From: Hyphomicrobiales bacterium
Lineage (GTDB): Bacteria; Pseudomonadota; Alphaproteobacteria; Rhizobiales; Beijerinckiaceae
Reading direction: 5' to 3'
DNA length: 64,000 nucleotides
Assembly (NCBI GenBank): GCA_027484655.1
Contig: JAIXSM010000007.1
Span: 1-64,000 of the forward strand
Of this stretch, positions 1-8,002 are shown in pieces. The number at the start of each line of letters is the position of its first letter. Within the stretch, counting starts at the first letter, position 1. The notes beneath the pieces were generated by a model. It saw nothing but the letters and a program-made list of their open reading frames with translations. It had not been told where the DNA came from and did no database searches. A program made the translations under genes and the position numbers.

Positions 1-1
1 C

Positions 2-46
2 CAGGAGATCGAGAGGCGCGTTCTCGTCGGCCTCAAAGAAAGCCTT
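2..46 (+). pseudogene. Possible C-terminal fragment of a serine recombinase, cut by the IS element
   Basis: The 15 codons before the IS630 end read QEIERRVLVGLKESL. This resembles the coiled-coil region after the zinc ribbon of large serine recombinases, where a stretch of the type ERRILxGLKDRL is common. The reading is lost at the IS left end at position 47 and does not obviously resume after 1214. The rest of the gene would lie left of the window. The stretch is short, so the call is tentative. Confidence 0.3.
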
Positions 47-1214
47 CTGATACCAACGGCTTGTTCCCCTGACTCATGGGGGATTCCTTTTAAGGTCAAG
101 TTCTGATTCGCTTTGCGCGAGGAGATTCGCGCCATGCCTTCCGCCCTTCCGCTTCGGACTGACTATTCCTCTGCCGATTTGCGTCGACTTGCCCGCAAAG
201 CCAAGGACAACAATCAAAGTCGACGCCTCCTGTCGCTGGCTGCCGTTCTGGATGGCATGAACCGAACAGATGCCGCCCGTTTAGGCGGAATGGACCGTCA
301 AACCCTTCGAGACTGGGTTCACCGGTTTAACAATCAGGGGCCTGATGGTTTGCGCGACGTGCATGCGGGCGGCGTTCAGGCCCGGCTGAGCGCTCCAAAC
401 TTTCAGAACTTGCGGCTATCGTTGAGGCGGGGCCCGACCGGGAAAAGGATGGCGTCGTGCGCTGGCGGCGGGTCGATCTGCAACGTGTCGTCAAGGGGCG
501 CTTTGGCGTTGACTATTGTGAGCGATACATAGGCACGCTTCTGAAGAAGATCGCCTTCTCCCACATCAGTGCGCGACCCAGACATCCCGCACAAGACGGC
601 GAGGTCGTCGAAGCGTTCAAAAGACTTCCCGCGCGCGCTGAAGGTTCATCTTGAGGGCGTGCCGAAAACCACGCCGATCGAAACTTGGTTTCAGGATGAA
701 GCTCGGATCGGCCAAAAGAACGGGAATGTCCGGCAATGGGCGAGAACCGGGACCCGACCACGCCAACCTGCCGACCTGCCTTACGAGAACGCCTATCTGT
801 TCGGTGCGATCTGCCCGGCGCGTGGAACCGGCGCGGCTATCGCATCGCCTTGGGTCAATACTGAAGCCATGCAGGCGCATGTCGATGAAATTGCCCGGCA
901 GGTCACAAGCGGCGCGCACGCCGTTCTCATCATGGATCGCGCGGCGTGGCACGCCACCAGCAAACTCCTCATGCCCCCAAACATCAAACCAATCCTGCTG
1001 CCGTCGCGGACGCCCGAACTCAATCCGGTGGAGAACGCCTGGCAGTACATGAGGGCCAATTGGCTCTCGAACCGAGATTTCGAGAACTACGATGCCACCA
1101 TAGAAGCCATATGCGAGGCGTGGAACAACCTCATGAAACTCCCCGAGACTATAAAATCAATCGGAATGAGGCAGTGGGCCCATATCGGTCAATCCGAATA
1201 GCCGCTGGTATCAG
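47..1214 (+). mobile_element. IS630-family insertion sequence, degenerate
   Basis: An element of about 1.17 kb is bounded by imperfect inverted ends: CTGATACCAACGGCT at 47-61 and its near complement ending CTGGTATCAG at 1214. Both ends contain TA near the tip, which fits the TA target preference of IS630/Tc1/mariner elements. It carries a single transposase gene, broken by two frame changes. The length is normal for IS630 members that encode one transposase of about 350 residues. Confidence 0.8.
113..1201 (+). pseudogene. IS630-family transposase with two frameshifts
   Basis: The product would be the DDE transposase of the surrounding element. The N-terminal helix-turn-helix part (from 113, including DAARLGGMDRQTLRDWVHRF) is in one frame. 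The middle part (about 395-620, including VVRWRRVDLQRVV) is shifted by one base. The catalytic part (about 620-1201) returns to the first frame. All three acidic motifs are present: the D of WFQDEARIG, the D of LIMDRAAWH and the E of ELNPVENAWQ. Two compensating shifts of this kind look like indels rather than one programmed frameshift, so the copy is probably inactive but recently so. Confidence 0.8.
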
Positions 1215-1292
1215 TGGAAAGCAACACACACCCCGCTACGGGAGACGCGAAACGGGGCAGGATTTCTATACATGGTAGACGCTCCTGAAGGA

Positions 1293-2105
1293 TTAAAAGC
1301 GACTCGGCTCACCAATGACGCAGGGCGGATCTTCTACATTATCGGGCCGTGTGCCGAAGCGTAACAGATCACGCCGCCCATATTGGTCTGCGATACGACC
1401 GGCCAATTCGGCCACGGTTACGGGCTGCCCCGAACAAATGTTGAAAGCGCCTGAGACGTTGGACATCGCTACCTGAGCAATGCGTCGCCCCGCCTCAGCT
1501 ACGTCCAGAAAGTCGCGGATCTGCCGACCAGACGTGAGTTCGGTCGCTTCTCCTCGCGACAGGTGGTCGTGCAAATGGGGGACAAGACGCCGATGATCCT
1601 CTCCCTCACCATATAAGTAGAATAGGCGGCACCACGCGAAAGTGATGCCCATACGCGGCAAAATCTCCGTCAACGCCATGAATGTCCCAGCCTTTGCGGC
1701 GCCATAGGGCGATCGCGGCAGAAGAGGGGTAGCAGTCGTGAGATAGCCGCGCGTCAGGTCATATTCGAAACATGTCCCAATCCCCACGAAGCGAGACACC
1801 CCGGCTTCTATCGCAGCAGCAGCCATACGAAGTGTACCCGCCATACACACGAGATTAGCCGGTGACGTCACATATAGTCCCGGCTCAGCATACCAAGCGA
1901 TATGTACTATGCGCTCCACGCCATTGAAGGCTGCACGCCAGAATTCGGGACTTTCCGTGAATAGATCAGGCGTGCGTACTACGTCACGTATTCCCGGAAC
2001 TTGCCCACGCGCAACAACACGAAGGTCGCATCCGGACTCGACAAGCCTGGAGACCGTTTGGCGCCCAACGAAGCCCGTTGCACCCGTGACCAGTGTCAGG
2101 CTCAT
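1293..2105 (-). CDS. NAD(P)-dependent epimerase/dehydratase (extended SDR), likely sugar 4-reductase
   Basis: A 270-residue extended short-chain dehydrogenase. The N-terminal Rossmann motif TGATGFVG (residues 7-14) binds NAD(P), and SPYGAAKAG holds the catalytic Tyr134 and Lys138. It is the last gene of a five-gene operon, overlapping the upstream C-methyltransferase by 4 bases. In such cassettes this position usually encodes the reductase or epimerase acting on the 4-keto sugar after CDP-glucose 4,6-dehydratase and C-methylation. That specific role is inference. It is somewhat shorter than typical sugar SDRs (300-330 residues), mainly at the C-terminus, but ends at a normal stop. Confidence 0.8.
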   Translation of the reverse strand: MSLTLVTGATGFVGRQTVSRLVESGCDLRVVARGQVPGIRDVVRTPDLFTESPEFWRAAFNGVERIVHIAWYAEPGLYVTSPANLVCMAGTLRMAAAAIEAGVSRFVGIGTCFEYDLTRGYLTTATPLLPRSPYGAAKAGTFMALTEILPRMGITFAWCRLFYLYGEGEDHRRLVPHLHDHLSRGEATELTSGRQIRDFLDVAEAGRRIAQVAMSNVSGAFNICSGQPVTVAELAGRIADQYGRRDLLRFGTRPDNVEDPPCVIGEPSRF

Positions 2106-3331
2106 TCCACATGCACCTCGGGCACTGCGGTGACGAAACGGGTACCAAGCTTGGCCAAGTGAGTTAACTCGCTCTTGACCTCACCGGCAATATTCCACGG
2201 CAGGATCAGTAGGTAATCAGGCCGCCGCGCTGTCAGCGCGTCGGGTGTCAGAATAGGGATATGGCTGCCGGGCATCAACTTTCCCTGCTTGGAGGGCGCG
2301 GAGTCGCAGATGATCGGAAGGAGATCCGGTTTCACTCCGGCGAAATTCAAGACCGTGTTGCCTTTGGCGGCAGCGCCGTAGCCCGCGACAGAGCGACCGT
2401 CTCGCTTGGCGTCGAGGAGGAAACGGAGGAGGCCGTCTTTAACCGCCTCGGCACGCCTCTGAAATCCATTGTAATAGGCGGCTGTTTCCATACCCCGTAA
2501 TCGTTCCTGCGCAAGAATTTTGCCTGGCTGCGCTGTGGTAACGTGGCTGGATCCCTCGTGACAACCATAGACCCGTAAGCTGCCGCCATGCGTGGAGTGT
2601 TCCTCCACGTCGAATATCCGCAATCCCGCCTTGACGAAAATGTGCGTCACCGCAACCAGCGACAGATAAGAAAAATGCTCGTGATAGACTGTATCAAACT
2701 GGGATTGCTCAACCAGCCGCATCAGATGCGGAAATTCTAGTGTGATAACGCCTTCGGGCTTGAGCGCAGTTGCAAGACCTACGGTGAAATCGTTGATGTC
2801 TGGCACATGGGCGTAGACGTTATTTCCCACGATGAGGTCGGCCTGCCGTCCCTCTGCCGCGAGCCAGCGTCCTAGTTCTGCTCCGAAGAATTCTCGAAGC
2901 ACAGGAATACCCACGGCCTCTGCTGCTGCTGCGGTGCTGGCTGTAGGTTCGATGCCGAGGCACGGAATGCCCGCGGTGACGAAGTTGCGCAGCAGGTAAC
3001 CGTCGTTAGACGCAACCTCAATAACATGGCTTTGCCCGCCCAGTGCAAACTTCTGGATCATCAACGCGGAATAACGCGCGGCGTGCTCGAGCCAGCTTTT
3101 CGATGTGGAGGAGAAATAGGCGTAATCATGTGCAAAGAGACTATCAGCCTCGGCGAAGTCTTCGGTCTGCACGAGGTGGCACGCATCGCATACGCGCAGA
3201 CGCAACGGAAAAGTCATCTCAGGAGCGTTGAGAGAATCAGGCGAGAGATAGGCGTTCGATGGAGGCGCGTAGCCGAGATCGAGGCAGAGGCGCGGCATTG
3301 GGGCCGCGCAGTGCCGACAGAGGGGCGTCAT
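2102..3331 (-). CDS. Sugar C-methyltransferase (TylCIII/NovU-type, SAM dependent)
   Basis: A 409-residue protein with the three-part layout of NDP-hexose C-methyltransferases. The N-terminal zinc-binding domain has Cys5, Cys8, Cys48 and Cys51. The central SAM-binding fold contains VIEVASNDGYLL at about 103-114. The C-terminal domain includes VAGYGAAAKGNTVLN. Enzymes of this family (TylC3, NovU) methylate a carbon next to the keto group of a 4-keto-6-deoxy sugar, normally C-3 or C-5. The gene sits between the epimerase and the SDR gene with 4-base overlaps on both sides, which supports a joint pathway to a branched-chain deoxysugar. Which carbon is methylated cannot be read from the sequence. 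Confidence 0.85.
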   Translation of the reverse strand: MTPLCRHCAAPMPRLCLDLGYAPPSNAYLSPDSLNAPEMTFPLRLRVCDACHLVQTEDFAEADSLFAHDYAYFSSTSKSWLEHAARYSALMIQKFALGGQSHVIEVASNDGYLLRNFVTAGIPCLGIEPTASTAAAAEAVGIPVLREFFGAELGRWLAAEGRQADLIVGNNVYAHVPDINDFTVGLATALKPEGVITLEFPHLMRLVEQSQFDTVYHEHFSYLSLVAVTHIFVKAGLRIFDVEEHSTHGGSLRVYGCHEGSSHVTTAQPGKILAQERLRGMETAAYYNGFQRRAEAVKDGLLRFLLDAKRDGRSVAGYGAAAKGNTVLNFAGVKPDLLPIICDSAPSKQGKLMPGSHIPILTPDALTARRPDYLLILPWNIAGEVKSELTHLAKLGTRFVTAVPEVHVE

Positions 3332-3876
3332 ATCCTGATCGGCTCCAGCTTTTCGAGATAGGATAACCCGGCATCACGCCGCGAGATCACCGCGACCGGA
3401 AGCGGCCATTGGACCGCGACGGCCGGGTCATCCCAGCGCAGTCCATCTTCACGTGCAGCGGCGTACGGAGCGGAATGAAAGTATAGCATCTCGACGCTCT
3501 CCGTCAGCGTCTGAAAGCCATGCGCGAATCCCTGCGGCACATAGATAAACGCCCGGTTAGCCTCGTCAAGCCGCTCACCATGCCAGCGACCGAACGTCGG
3601 CGATCCTTGGCGCAAATCCACAATCACATCCCAGACCGCGCCACGCAGACAACGAAGAAGCTTCACCTCTGCTTCAGGAGGGCGCTGAAAATGCAGGCCG
3701 CGTAGCGAGCCACGCTCCGCGCTGAACGACGTGTTGCACTGCGCCCACTGGGTCGCCAGCCCATGGGCCGAAAATTCCTGCGTGCAAAAAAGACGCGCGA
3801 AAAATCCCCTTTCGTCGCCCTTTGGCTCAATGTCGATCCGAAAGGCGCCAGCAAGGGGCAGTGGGGCGAACTTCAT
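3328..3876 (-). CDS. dTDP-4-dehydrorhamnose 3,5-epimerase family protein
   Basis: A 182-residue cupin of the RfbC family. The segment GSLRGLHFQ carries the conserved catalytic-region His, and the usual YVPQGFAHGFQTL motif follows. RfbC enzymes epimerise C-3 and/or C-5 of 4-keto-6-deoxy sugars. Because the operon supplies CDP-4-keto-6-deoxyglucose rather than the dTDP sugar, the natural substrate here is probably the CDP derivative, so the gene name rfbC is not used. Start and stop codons overlap those of the neighbouring operon genes by 4 bases, implying translational coupling. Confidence 0.85.
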   Translation of the reverse strand: MKFAPLPLAGAFRIDIEPKGDERGFFARLFCTQEFSAHGLATQWAQCNTSFSAERGSLRGLHFQRPPEAEVKLLRCLRGAVWDVIVDLRQGSPTFGRWHGERLDEANRAFIYVPQGFAHGFQTLTESVEMLYFHSAPYAAAREDGLRWDDPAVAVQWPLPVAVISRRDAGLSYLEKLEPIRI

Positions 3877-4925
3877 GCGCCACCCGCATTAAAAGCAGCG
3901 ATCTGCGCCTCAGTCAGCGCGCGCGGATCAGCGCCGCCAGCGACATCGCGATACCAACCGACGGTCTCGGCCACTGCGCGGGCGAAATCCCAATGCGGCG
4001 CCCAGCGAAGCAATTGCCGAGAGCGCTCGATGCTTAACATGAGCCTCCCAGCCTCGTGTGGGGCAGCTGGATCGCTTCGGTCTTCCCAGGTTCCCGGCCA
4101 ATGCAGGCCCGCCGCTTGGACCAGTTCTCCAACGCTACGCTGGTCGGCGGGTTCCGGCCCGAAGTTGAAGGCTGTATCGACCTCTGGATCGCCCGTCATC
4201 AGTCGCTCGGCCATCAATAAATATCCGGAAAGAGGATCTAGTACGTGCTGCCAGGGTCTGATTGCATGGGCGTTGCGCAATCCTAGCGTCTCGCCCGCCG
4301 CCCGTGTCCGGGCAAGGTCTGGAAGAATGCGATCCTCCGCCCAATCGCCCCCGCCAATCACATTGCCTGCCCGCGCCGTCGCCAGCCGAACCGGACCAGC
4401 GGCGAAAAAGGACTGCCTGTAGCTCTCGGCAACAAGTTCCACGCCAGCTTTGGAAGCCGAATAGGGGTCTAAGCCACCGAGGCGGTCCCCTTCACGGTAG
4501 GGGTGCTCCCATTCGCGGTTCTCGTAGACTTTGTCAGTCGTCACCACCACCACCGCGCAGGGCGCTGTCCAGTCGCGCAGCGCATTCAATAAAAGCGCAG
4601 TGCCCATAACATTTGTTGACCAGGTCTCGACCGGATCCCGGTAGGAGCGACGCACAAGCGGTTGCGCCGCCAAATGCAGCACGACTTCGGGCCGAACGTC
4701 GCGAATTCGCACGGCGACCGCCACGGGATCGCGGATGTCACCTATAAAATGGTCCATACGCTCAGCGAGGCAAAGCTGATCGAAGAGCGCGGGGCTTGTA
4801 TCGGGCGGCAGGGCAAACCCATGCACAATCGCTCCCCGCGCCAGCAGAAGCGCCGAAAGCCAGCTTCCTTTAAAGCCAGTGTGGCCGGTCACGAGCACGC
4901 GCCGCCTATGCCAAAACGAACTCAT
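3873..4925 (-). CDS. rfbG: CDP-glucose 4,6-dehydratase
   Basis: Converts CDP-D-glucose to CDP-4-keto-6-deoxyglucose. The Rossmann motif TGHTGFKGSWL lies near the N-terminus, followed by TTDKVYENREW and the catalytic YSASK motif, all characteristic of RfbG. The start chosen is the ATG at 4925, whose A overlaps the TAA stop of rfbF (TAATG). It gives 350 residues beginning [14 protein letters not shown]. An in-frame ATG 13 codons upstream lies inside rfbF and would add an unusual leader. Together with rfbF this defines the entry into CDP-deoxysugar synthesis for surface polysaccharide. Confidence 0.93.
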   Translation of the reverse strand: MSSFWHRRRVLVTGHTGFKGSWLSALLLARGAIVHGFALPPDTSPALFDQLCLAERMDHFIGDIRDPVAVAVRIRDVRPEVVLHLAAQPLVRRSYRDPVETWSTNVMGTALLLNALRDWTAPCAVVVVTTDKVYENREWEHPYREGDRLGGLDPYSASKAGVELVAESYRQSFFAAGPVRLATARAGNVIGGGDWAEDRILPDLARTRAAGETLGLRNAHAIRPWQHVLDPLSGYLLMAERLMTGDPEVDTAFNFGPEPADQRSVGELVQAAGLHWPGTWEDRSDPAAPHEAGRLMLSIERSRQLLRWAPHWDFARAVAETVGWYRDVAGGADPRALTEAQIAAFNAGGA

Positions 4926-5692
4926 TAGATCCAAATCTTCCAGGGTGCCTGTCCGCCCGACCAAAGGTCTTCGAGCATCCGCTTGTCACGCAGCGTGTCC
5001 ATCGCCGCCCAAAAACCACGATGGCGGTAAACGCCAAGTTGTCCATCGCGCGCCAGTGCTTCCAGCGGCGCTGACTCCCAGGGGGTCTCATCTCCGGCGA
5101 TGCGCGACAAGACCGAAGGCTCGCAGATGAAGAAGCCCCCGTTGATCCACTGCCCGTCCCCGTCGGGCTTTTCCAGAAAGCGAGAGACATTGTCGCCATT
5201 CAGATCAAGCACGCCGTAACGGCCCGGAGGCTGAATCGCCGTCACAGTCGCCTCAAGGCCCGCCGCCTTATGCTGTGCCAGAAGTGCGACCATATTCACG
5301 TCCGCCACGCCGTCTCCATAGGTCAGACAGAAGGTGTCGTCGATATAATCAGCGACCCGCTTCAGCCGCCCACCCGTCATCGTGGCCTCGCCGGTATCGA
5401 CAAGCGTCACGCGCCAGGGCTCGGCTTTGCCATGATGCAGATCCATGCGGTTCTCGGCGATGTGGAAAGTGACATCGGACATGTGCAGGAAATAATTGGC
5501 AAAATACTCCTTGATTACATAGCCCTTGTAGCCGCAGCAAATTACGAAATCCGTTACGCCTTGGGCGCCAAAAACCTTCATGATGTGCCAAAGGAGAGGT
5601 CGCCCGCCGATCTCGATCATGGGCTTGGGACGAAGATGCGACTCTTCGCTAATGCGGGTGCCAAGACCACCAGCGAGAATAACAGCTTTCAT
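4925..5692 (-). CDS. rfbF: Glucose-1-phosphate cytidylyltransferase
   Basis: A 255-residue nucleotidyltransferase that makes CDP-glucose from CTP and glucose-1-phosphate. The N-terminal signature [18 protein letters not shown] (residues 8-25) is the standard RfbF motif, followed by the sugar-binding region with YGDGVAD. It is the first gene of the five-gene minus-strand operon 5692 to 1293. No gene for the CDP-4-keto-6-deoxyglucose 3-dehydrase RfbH is present next to it. Confidence 0.93.
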   Translation of the reverse strand: MKAVILAGGLGTRISEESHLRPKPMIEIGGRPLLWHIMKVFGAQGVTDFVICCGYKGYVIKEYFANYFLHMSDVTFHIAENRMDLHHGKAEPWRVTLVDTGEATMTGGRLKRVADYIDDTFCLTYGDGVADVNMVALLAQHKAAGLEATVTAIQPPGRYGVLDLNGDNVSRFLEKPDGDGQWINGGFFICEPSVLSRIAGDETPWESAPLEALARDGQLGVYRHRGFWAAMDTLRDKRMLEDLWSGGQAPWKIWI

Positions 5693-5954
5693 AACGTCAT
5701 CCAGATCAACTTACGCTTGCCCGCCGGGTGGACTAGGCGAGATCGGAATTGACAATAGCGAAAGAGACGTCAATGTCTACTCAGCGCGTGTTAGTCAGCA
5801 TCATGATGCTTAACCTAAGCTATGATACGTCGGTAGCTGTGATACGTATGGCGGACATGAGGGCGTCAGCGCTTCGATCGCAGGTAGATTTGTATCCAGT
5901 CCTCTTCGAGATTATGAGTTAGCAGGGGCGATGCATCTTGAACGTGAGTATATT
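5693..5954. promoter_or_regulatory. Divergent intergenic region with a palindrome and a direct repeat
   Basis: This is the space between rfbF (minus) and the glycosyltransferase (plus), so it must hold at least one promoter. It contains a perfect 14-bp palindrome, AGCATCATGATGCT at 5797-5810, and two copies of TGATACGT at 5823-5830 and 5840-5847, 17 bases apart. These could be regulator binding sites. A TTGACA at about 5748 may be part of a plus-strand promoter, but I cannot fix a convincing -10 box. Confidence 0.35.
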
Positions 5955-7205
5955 ATGAAAATCAGCATTATCATTCCTACCCGTGAACGAGCCTTGTATC
6001 TTCCGTACGCACTGCAAACGGCGCTCGCCATTCCCGACCCGAACATCGAGATCATCGTTAGCGACAACGCCAGTACTGATGGCACAAGCGATCTGCTCGA
6101 AACCTTCGACGATCCACGCTTGATCCGCCTCAACACGATGCGTCGCGTATCGATGCGCGAGAATTTTCAATTGGCATTGGACCATGCCACGGGCGATTAT
6201 GTTATTTATATTGGGGATGATGACGCGGTCCTTCCCGGGCAATTCGCAGCTCTGCGGCGCATATTGGAAAGGGACCGTCCTGACAGTTTGAGTTGGGAAT
6301 GGCTCGGCTATAGTTGGCCCGCTGATGGCGGGTCTAGACGGACTGGTCGTTTAACTTTTGACCGCCAAAAGTTCTATGGCGCGCTCAGCGTTGTCGATCT
6401 GAAACCAATTCTAGGACGGCTACTGGCCGGCGCGCCGCCTTCTGGTCCCGTTTATCCGTCTTTGTACCACGGCGTCGTATCGCGCGATTGCCTCCACAGG
6501 CTGACGCAAAGCGGCTCTGCCTTTTTCATGTCGAAGATACCAGATGTGTATTTTACCTATACAGCTCTCATCGCCAACGTGCGCCATATGCATGTCCAAC
6601 ATGCTTTCACGCTGAACGGAACTAGCCCCGCCAGTACAGGCGCCGCGTATAAAAAGTCTACCGACGAGACCAATGATGGCCCTGCTTCGCGCTTCCAGCG
6701 CGAAGCGTTAATTGATCCTGTACAAGATGCTGTGACAATAGGCGCAAGTATCCCGGCTGCTTTCCTTGAAACGCTGGAAACAGCGCTTGCCATCCGTCCT
6801 GCGGAAGGCTTGAAGCCGGATTACCCAGCTTGGTACAGGTATATCTTGAACAACGCTCGACAGATATCGGAAAGCAACCGAACGGAGATCAGTAGGAACC
6901 TCGCTGCCCACGCGCAAACGTACGATCTGGTCGATGAATTGTGGCGCATAGAGGCGGAAGCGATATCCAAAGGCGCTCGAATTCATATTTCACCCACCAG
7001 AGCGAGAGCCCGTTGGCGCAAATTTGTGAACAAACTGACGGGGCGACGGCTCGTGACAGAAAGGAACAACACGGTTGCGCACGCCGCCCGCAGGGCTGAC
7101 GCCGTTTTAGGGCACGATTACCTTTTCTTGCTGGAGGGCAGCGGCTACCGCACAACCGCTTGGTCAGGTGCCAGACGCCGCGCGAATAGCTCTGAAAGTC
7201 CATAG
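5955..7205 (+). CDS. Family 2 glycosyltransferase
   Basis: A GT-A-fold glycosyltransferase of 416 residues. It begins MKISIIIPTRERALYLPYAL, has the nucleotide-binding stretch SDNASTDGT and a metal-binding GDDDAV motif at about residue 88. The C-terminal 200 residues are not recognisable. The ATG at 5955 puts the GT2 beta-strand at the very N-terminus. An ATG 8 codons upstream (5931, after GCAGGGG) is an alternative. It is transcribed away from the CDP-sugar operon and probably transfers that or another sugar onto surface polysaccharide, which is inference. Codon use is clearly more AT-rich than in the core genes of the window, consistent with acquisition. Confidence 0.8.
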   Translation: MKISIIIPTRERALYLPYALQTALAIPDPNIEIIVSDNASTDGTSDLLETFDDPRLIRLNTMRRVSMRENFQLALDHATGDYVIYIGDDDAVLPGQFAALRRILERDRPDSLSWEWLGYSWPADGGSRRTGRLTFDRQKFYGALSVVDLKPILGRLLAGAPPSGPVYPSLYHGVVSRDCLHRLTQSGSAFFMSKIPDVYFTYTALIANVRHMHVQHAFTLNGTSPASTGAAYKKSTDETNDGPASRFQREALIDPVQDAVTIGASIPAAFLETLETALAIRPAEGLKPDYPAWYRYILNNARQISESNRTEISRNLAAHAQTYDLVDELWRIEAEAISKGARIHISPTRARARWRKFVNKLTGRRLVTERNNTVAHAARRADAVLGHDYLFLLEGSGYRTTAWSGARRRANSSESP

Positions 7206-7236
7206 GCGTTGGCAAGGCTTTAGCCATTTGATCGCC

Positions 7237-7992
7237 TCAGCCAATGCGTTTCAGCCAAGCGTCGGGCCAGTGAGTGATGTTGCCGCTGAGGGAGGATTCA
7301 TTGAAGGGCCACGCGGGCTCCTCGATCTTGAAGTTGGGGTACTTTGCGGCAAAATCCAACGCCGCCTGCGAGGGATTGTCGGCACCCCATCCTAATTTGC
7401 CGCGCGGCGTGTCCTCAAGATCGCGCATGATGCCGTCGGTCGCAACGACCCATGAGCCCTGCGTCACCATCGGTGCATAGGCTTCCAGCTCTGCTGTTAC
7501 ATGCTGGTATGAATGATCAGAGTCTAGAACTACCATTACCGTTTCGCCCGGCTTGATGAGCGAACGAACCTGATCGACGATATGCGGCGCCGTCGATGAA
7601 CCCTCGATGAGAGATATCAAGTCGGCCATTGGATGCTCTTCGATACGCTTGCGATTGTGCCGGCGGATCTCGATATCGACCGCAATGACGCGGCCTCGGC
7701 CAATCAGCCTGCACAGGCTAGCCGACAGCACTGCGGAGCCGCCATGGGCGACGCCGGTTTCTATAATCACATCCGGCTTCAATGCGTACACGGCTTCCTG
7801 ATAGCGGACCAAATCCTCGGGTAGTTGAACGACCGGGATTCCCAGCCATGAGAAGCAATAGGAATACTTCTGGTTCCAGCCGACCTTTACCCACAGATCA
7901 GACAGGACACGATATGCGTCATCGCTGTAGAGGCTAAGGCTCTGGCCATCGACATCAAGGAGCTTTTTCTCTGTATCAATATTGACGAGCAT
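7237..7992 (-). CDS. CmcI-like cephalosporin hydroxylase family methyltransferase
   Basis: A 251-residue protein resembling the CmcI/RhlF family, annotated 'cephalosporin hydroxylase' but structurally a SAM-dependent methyltransferase. Visible motifs are the SAM loop IETGVAHGGSAV, the acidic strand end VIAVDIE and the metal-site region VVLDSDHSY. The start at 7992 (MLVNIDTEKK) is preceded by GAAAGAG and lies 10 bases after the stop of the upstream gene. In saccharide clusters these proteins commonly O-methylate sugars, so that is a likelier role than antibiotic hydroxylation. It is convergent with the glycosyltransferase and part of a two-gene unit with the methyltransferase at 8003. Confidence 0.75.
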   Translation of the reverse strand: MLVNIDTEKKLLDVDGQSLSLYSDDAYRVLSDLWVKVGWNQKYSYCFSWLGIPVVQLPEDLVRYQEAVYALKPDVIIETGVAHGGSAVLSASLCRLIGRGRVIAVDIEIRRHNRKRIEEHPMADLISLIEGSSTAPHIVDQVRSLIKPGETVMVVLDSDHSYQHVTAELEAYAPMVTQGSWVVATDGIMRDLEDTPRGKLGWGADNPSQAALDFAAKYPNFKIEEPAWPFNESSLSGNITHWPDAWLKRIG

Positions 7993-8002
7993 GTGTACTC
8001 TT

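Noticed and set aside
391-640. Programmed ribosomal frameshift in the IS630 transposase
   Set aside because: Two shifts are needed, in opposite directions, at sites without an obvious slippery sequence. Random indels explain them better.
1293-5692. CDP-abequose/paratose (3,6-dideoxyhexose) pathway
   Set aside because: The 3-dehydrase RfbH and its reductase are not present, while a C-methyltransferase and a 3,5-epimerase are.
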